A stretch of 15,442 nucleotides of DNA, taken from Candidatus Bipolaricaulota bacterium (GTDB taxonomy: Bacteria > Bipolaricaulota > Bipolaricaulia > M55B111). Under the pieces are notes generated by a model that saw only the letters and a list, made by a program, of their open reading frames with translations, was not told the origin of the DNA and did no database searches. Made by a program: the position numbers and the translations under genes. Below, in pieces: positions 12,844 to 15,442 of the stretch (position 1 is its first letter; each line of letters starts with the position of its first letter). The DNA lies in assembly GCA_018334595.1 (NCBI GenBank), contig JAGXLQ010000015.1:1-15442 (forward strand), in the 5' to 3' direction.

Positions 12844-13015
12844 CAACTGGTGGGTAAATCCAGCCAGACTTGAATCTGGCAACGGTAACTAACAGACAAA
12901 AGGATACGATTTGCCCGTAAATACCTGTAAGGTATAAGTGATTACGGGCGAGGCGGTCGCTAGGTTCGGTCTGAGAAAAGCACCAAAGATGAATAAGATT
13001 CAGGAGGATCAGTAG
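12844..13015 (+). promoter_or_regulatory. Long, hairpin-rich 5' leader of shc
   Basis: About 170 nt separate the predicted start of transcription from the shc ATG. Hairpins are GCCAGA/TCTGGC (12863-12868/12875-12880, six-base loop), and a nested stem GCCCGTAA/TTACGGGC (12913-12920/12942-12949) enclosing ATACCT/AGGTAT (12921-12926/12930-12935). A further GCGA/TCGC stem (12948-12951/12957-12960) shares bases with the outer arm, so the two are mutually exclusive. CTGG/CCAG (12847-12850/12860-12863) likewise competes with the first hairpin. No known riboswitch class was recognised and there is no T-run. Confidence 0.4.
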
Positions 13016-14935
13016 ATGAAACTTGAGGAAGCAATTGATACAAAAAGGTTGACGGAAACGATCGAAGCAGCGCAGAAACACCTATTCGACATCCAGGAGG
13101 ACGGAGGATACTGGCAGGGGGACTTCAAAAGCAACCCCACGATAGAGGCCGAGCACCTGATGTTGACACAGTTCATGGGGCTTAAGGACGAAGGGGAATG
13201 GAAAAAGGTCGTCAACTACCTGAAGCGAAAGCAACTCGAGGACGGTTCATGGAACATCTTCCCCGGGGGTAAGGGTGACCTATCGACGACGATCGAATGT
13301 TACTTCGCTTTCAAACTGGCAGGCGAGTCGACGGAAGGCGAAGAGATGACGAAGGCGAGAGAGTTTATTATGGACAAAGGTGGCATCCCTGAAGCGCGGA
13401 TATTTACGAAGATCTGGCTCAGCCTGTTTGGCATCTGGGACTGGGATCGGGTGCCGGCTATGCCACCTGAACTGATCTTCTTCCCGGATTGGTTTCCGAT
13501 AAACATCTACGAGTTTGCCTCCTGGGCGCGGGGCACCATAGTACCCCTCCTTATCGTTATTAGCAAAAAACCGGTACACCAGCTTCCCGCCGATAAAAAG
13601 CTTCCCGAGTTATTCCCGGAAGGCTGGAGCTGGGAAGATGAAGACCGAACGGAAAAGGACTATTCCACTTTCTCGTGGTCAAACCTGTTTCAGATCGCGG
13701 ACGACGCGTTAAAGTACTACAACAGACTTCCCTGGCAACCCGGCAGGGAAAAGGCAATAAAGAAGTGTGAGGAGTGGATTGTAGCCAGACAAGAGGCGGA
13801 TGGAAGCTGGGGCGGAATCCAACCGCCGTGGGTCTATTCCCTGCTTGCGCTCTACATTCAAGGCTATCAACTGGACCATCCGGTCATGCAGAAGGGCATC
13901 GAGGGACTCGGCTCGTTTTCCATCGAAGAGAGGGACGAGTTAAAACTTCAGGCCTGCGTTTCACCCGTCTGGGACACCGCCTGGGCCGTGCTTGCACTTG
14001 TTGAATCGGGATTACCTTCCGATCACCCTGAGTTGAACCTGGCGGGAGAATGGCTGCTCGATATGGAGATACGCTCCGAAGGAGACTGGTCGGTGGATCT
14101 CGACGAGGTAGAGCCTGGCGGCTGGGCGTTTGAATTTGCCAACGAAAACTACCCCGACACGGACGACACTTCGGTGGTCGTCATCGCCCTCGACGAACTA
14201 TCGCTTCACGACAAGGAGAAGGAAAAAGCGGAGGCCATAGACCGCGGCCTGCAGTGGTTGCTAGCAATGCAGTCCTCAAATGGCGGCTGGGGTGCATTCG
14301 ACGTCGACAACGACCAGGAAATTCTCTACGAGATCCCATTTGCCGACTTCGGTGCGATAATAGACCCCCCAACCGTGGACGTAACCGCTCACATCCTGGA
14401 AATGATGGGCCGGCTGGGGTTTGACATGAACGACAAGCCGGTCAAACGGGGTTATGAGTACATCAGGGACGAACAAAACGAAGACGGCTCCTGGTTCGGC
14501 CGCTGGGGGGTTAACTACATATACGGGACTGGCTGTGTGCTCCCCGGAATGGAGGCCATCGGCGAAGACATGACAAAGCCGTACGTGAGAAAAGCCGTCG
14601 ACTGGATAAAGAACCATCAGAACGGCGACGGCGGCTGGGGAGAGACCTTGGAATCATATTCTAATCCTGAACTAGCCGGCGAGGGTGAAAGCACCCCCTC
14701 GCAGACAGCCTGGTCGCTGATAAGCCTTATTGCCGCCGGTGAAGAGGACAGCATGTCGGTCAAGCGTGGAGTGGAGTACCTGTTGGAGCAGCAGACGGAA
14801 GACGGCACGTGGGAGGAAGAAAACTATACCGGCACCGGTTTCCCCGGCGACTTCTACATTGGCTACGTACTATATCGCCACTACTTCCCGCTCATCGCAC
14901 TGGGAAGATACAGAGAAGCGATAACTGAGGGTTAG
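13016..14935 (+). CDS. shc: Squalene-hopene cyclase
   Basis: This monotopic membrane enzyme cyclises squalene to hopene/diplopterol, the entry to hopanoid membrane lipids. The 639 residues match the family. The protonation motif is DTDDT at 381-385 within GGWAFEFANENYPDTDD; Asp383 is the likely acid and His459 (DVTAHILEMMG) its partner. QW-type repeats occur at 27-33, 73-80, 259-267, 419-428, 487-498, 535-543 and 593-601. SPVWDTAWAVLAL (316-328), RWGVNYIYGTGCVLPG and the C-terminal TGFPGDFYIGYVLYRHYFPL are also characteristic. AGGAGG (13002-13007) lies 8 nt before the ATG. No other hopanoid or squalene-synthesis gene is in the window. A metallophosphoesterase gene follows 15 nt later. Confidence 0.97.
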   Translation: MKLEEAIDTKRLTETIEAAQKHLFDIQEDGGYWQGDFKSNPTIEAEHLMLTQFMGLKDEGEWKKVVNYLKRKQLEDGSWNIFPGGKGDLSTTIECYFAFKLAGESTEGEEMTKAREFIMDKGGIPEARIFTKIWLSLFGIWDWDRVPAMPPELIFFPDWFPINIYEFASWARGTIVPLLIVISKKPVHQLPADKKLPELFPEGWSWEDEDRTEKDYSTFSWSNLFQIADDALKYYNRLPWQPGREKAIKKCEEWIVARQEADGSWGGIQPPWVYSLLALYIQGYQLDHPVMQKGIEGLGSFSIEERDELKLQACVSPVWDTAWAVLALVESGLPSDHPELNLAGEWLLDMEIRSEGDWSVDLDEVEPGGWAFEFANENYPDTDDTSVVVIALDELSLHDKEKEKAEAIDRGLQWLLAMQSSNGGWGAFDVDNDQEILYEIPFADFGAIIDPPTVDVTAHILEMMGRLGFDMNDKPVKRGYEYIRDEQNEDGSWFGRWGVNYIYGTGCVLPGMEAIGEDMTKPYVRKAVDWIKNHQNGDGGWGETLESYSNPELAGEGESTPSQTAWSLISLIAAGEEDSMSVKRGVEYLLEQQTEDGTWEEENYTGTGFPGDFYIGYVLYRHYFPLIALGRYREAITEG

Positions 14936-14950
14936 AGGGGGTCGTAAGCT

Positions 14951-15442
14951 ATGAGGGAGAAAATCCCCAGGCTCGTAGGGATCATGGCAGACAGCCACGA
15001 GAACATGGACAAGCTGGAAGCTGCGGTTGGTCTCTTCAACGAAGAAGGCGTTGACCTGGTACTCCATGCGGGGGACTTCATCTCTCCTCTTACTGCAGGT
15101 CCACTGTCGAAGTTGGACGCCGAACTAGTCGGCGTATTTGGCAACAACGACGGGGACCGCCTGTTTCTCAGGAAGAGGTTTGCGGAAGAGGGGGTGGGTA
15201 GAATTGAACGCAACCCTCACAGGTTGGAGCTGGGGGAGGTTACCCTGGTCCTAGCCCATCAACCGAGGCTGCTGGAGATTATCAAGCGGAGCCCTGTACC
15301 GGACGTTATCGTATACGGCCATACCCATAAGATAGATGTTCAACAGGGGAAACCCCTGGTAATTAACCCCGGGGAGGTAGGTGGATGGCTGACGGGCAGG
15401 TCAACCGTGGCGATACTCGATCTTAAAGAAACCTCGGTAGAT
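14951..15442 (+). CDS. YfcE-like metallophosphoesterase, 3' end cut by the window
   Basis: The first 164 residues of a small calcineurin-like phosphoesterase are present; the frame is still open at the window end. All metal motifs are visible: MADSHEN with Asp14 and His16, HAGDF with Asp42, GNND with Asn65, LAHQP with His103, and GHTH with His124 and His126. They are followed by INPGEVGGWLTGRSTVAILDL, typical of the YfcE/MJ0936 group, which hydrolyses phosphodiesters or phosphomonoesters. The natural substrate is unknown. GAGGGGG (14934-14940) overlaps the shc stop and lies 10 nt before the ATG, so co-transcription with shc is likely, although a shared function is not implied. Confidence 0.93.
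   Translation, partial: MREKIPRLVGIMADSHENMDKLEAAVGLFNEEGVDLVLHAGDFISPLTAGPLSKLDAELVGVFGNNDGDRLFLRKRFAEEGVGRIERNPHRLELGEVTLVLAHQPRLLEIIKRSPVPDVIVYGHTHKIDVQQGKPLVINPGEVGGWLTGRSTVAILDLKETSVD

Noticed and set aside
12958..12977. CGCTAGGTTCGGTCTGAG in the shc leader, resembling the 5' part of ykkC-family riboswitches or a tRNA T-arm
   Set aside because: The matches are gapped. The conserved 3' part of ykkC is absent, and no cloverleaf can be drawn around it.

Overview
This is a bacterial chromosomal window made mostly of housekeeping genes. The genes are closely packed, have clear GGAGG-type ribosome binding sites, use TTG and GTG starts freely, and encode proteins rich in Glu/Asp/Lys. AGG and ATA codons are common. 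The lineage cannot be fixed from the sequence. The valS-folC and uppS-cdsA pairs and the MutS2-Smr protein recall Bacillota-like gene order. The hopanoid-type cyclase and acidic proteins would suit a deep-branching, perhaps anaerobic, thermophilic or halophilic bacterium (inference only).

Region 1 (1-9076, + strand) starts with the last 51 codons of an unrecognised gene. A sigma70-like promoter follows inside that gene's 3' end. Downstream is a tightly packed likely operon: valS (tRNA charging), folC-like ligase, uppS (undecaprenyl carrier lipid), cdsA (CDP-diacylglycerol), a 61-aa orphan, a 113-aa orphan, an RlpA-like secreted or anchored protein and mutS2. The first four genes overlap each other. 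The first orphan has no normal start codon at its strong ribosome binding site. The FolC-like protein has Ile where the family carries its carbamylated lysine.

Region 2 (9077-9429) is a 353-nt spacer. It holds a hairpin plus T-tract that could end the mutS2 operon, overlapped by a very good promoter, then about 200 nt rich in potential hairpins that may be an unannotated structured RNA.

Region 3 (9430-11252, - strand) holds a membrane-anchored HD-GYP protein (candidate cyclic-di-GMP phosphodiesterase) and a DUF5317-type membrane protein, joined by a TAATG overlap and served by a TTGAAA-17-TATAAT promoter. Just upstream on the same strand is a 47-codon single-span membrane protein gene with an excellent ribosome binding site, then phased A-tracts and a perfect 13-bp-arm palindrome.

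Region 4 (11747-15442) holds a - strand TIM-barrel sugar isomerase/AP-endonuclease-2-like gene facing away from a + strand squalene-hopene cyclase gene (shc). The shc gene is followed by a YfcE-like metallophosphoesterase gene cut by the window end. The 411-nt divergent spacer carries two matched 11-bp palindromes (TWACA-T-TGTWA), each touching a promoter of one of the divergent genes, and a hairpin-rich shc leader of about 170 nt. This divergent control region, the possible RNA after mutS2 and the small-protein locus are the parts most likely to be undescribed. No CRISPR array, insertion sequence, rRNA or tRNA was seen.
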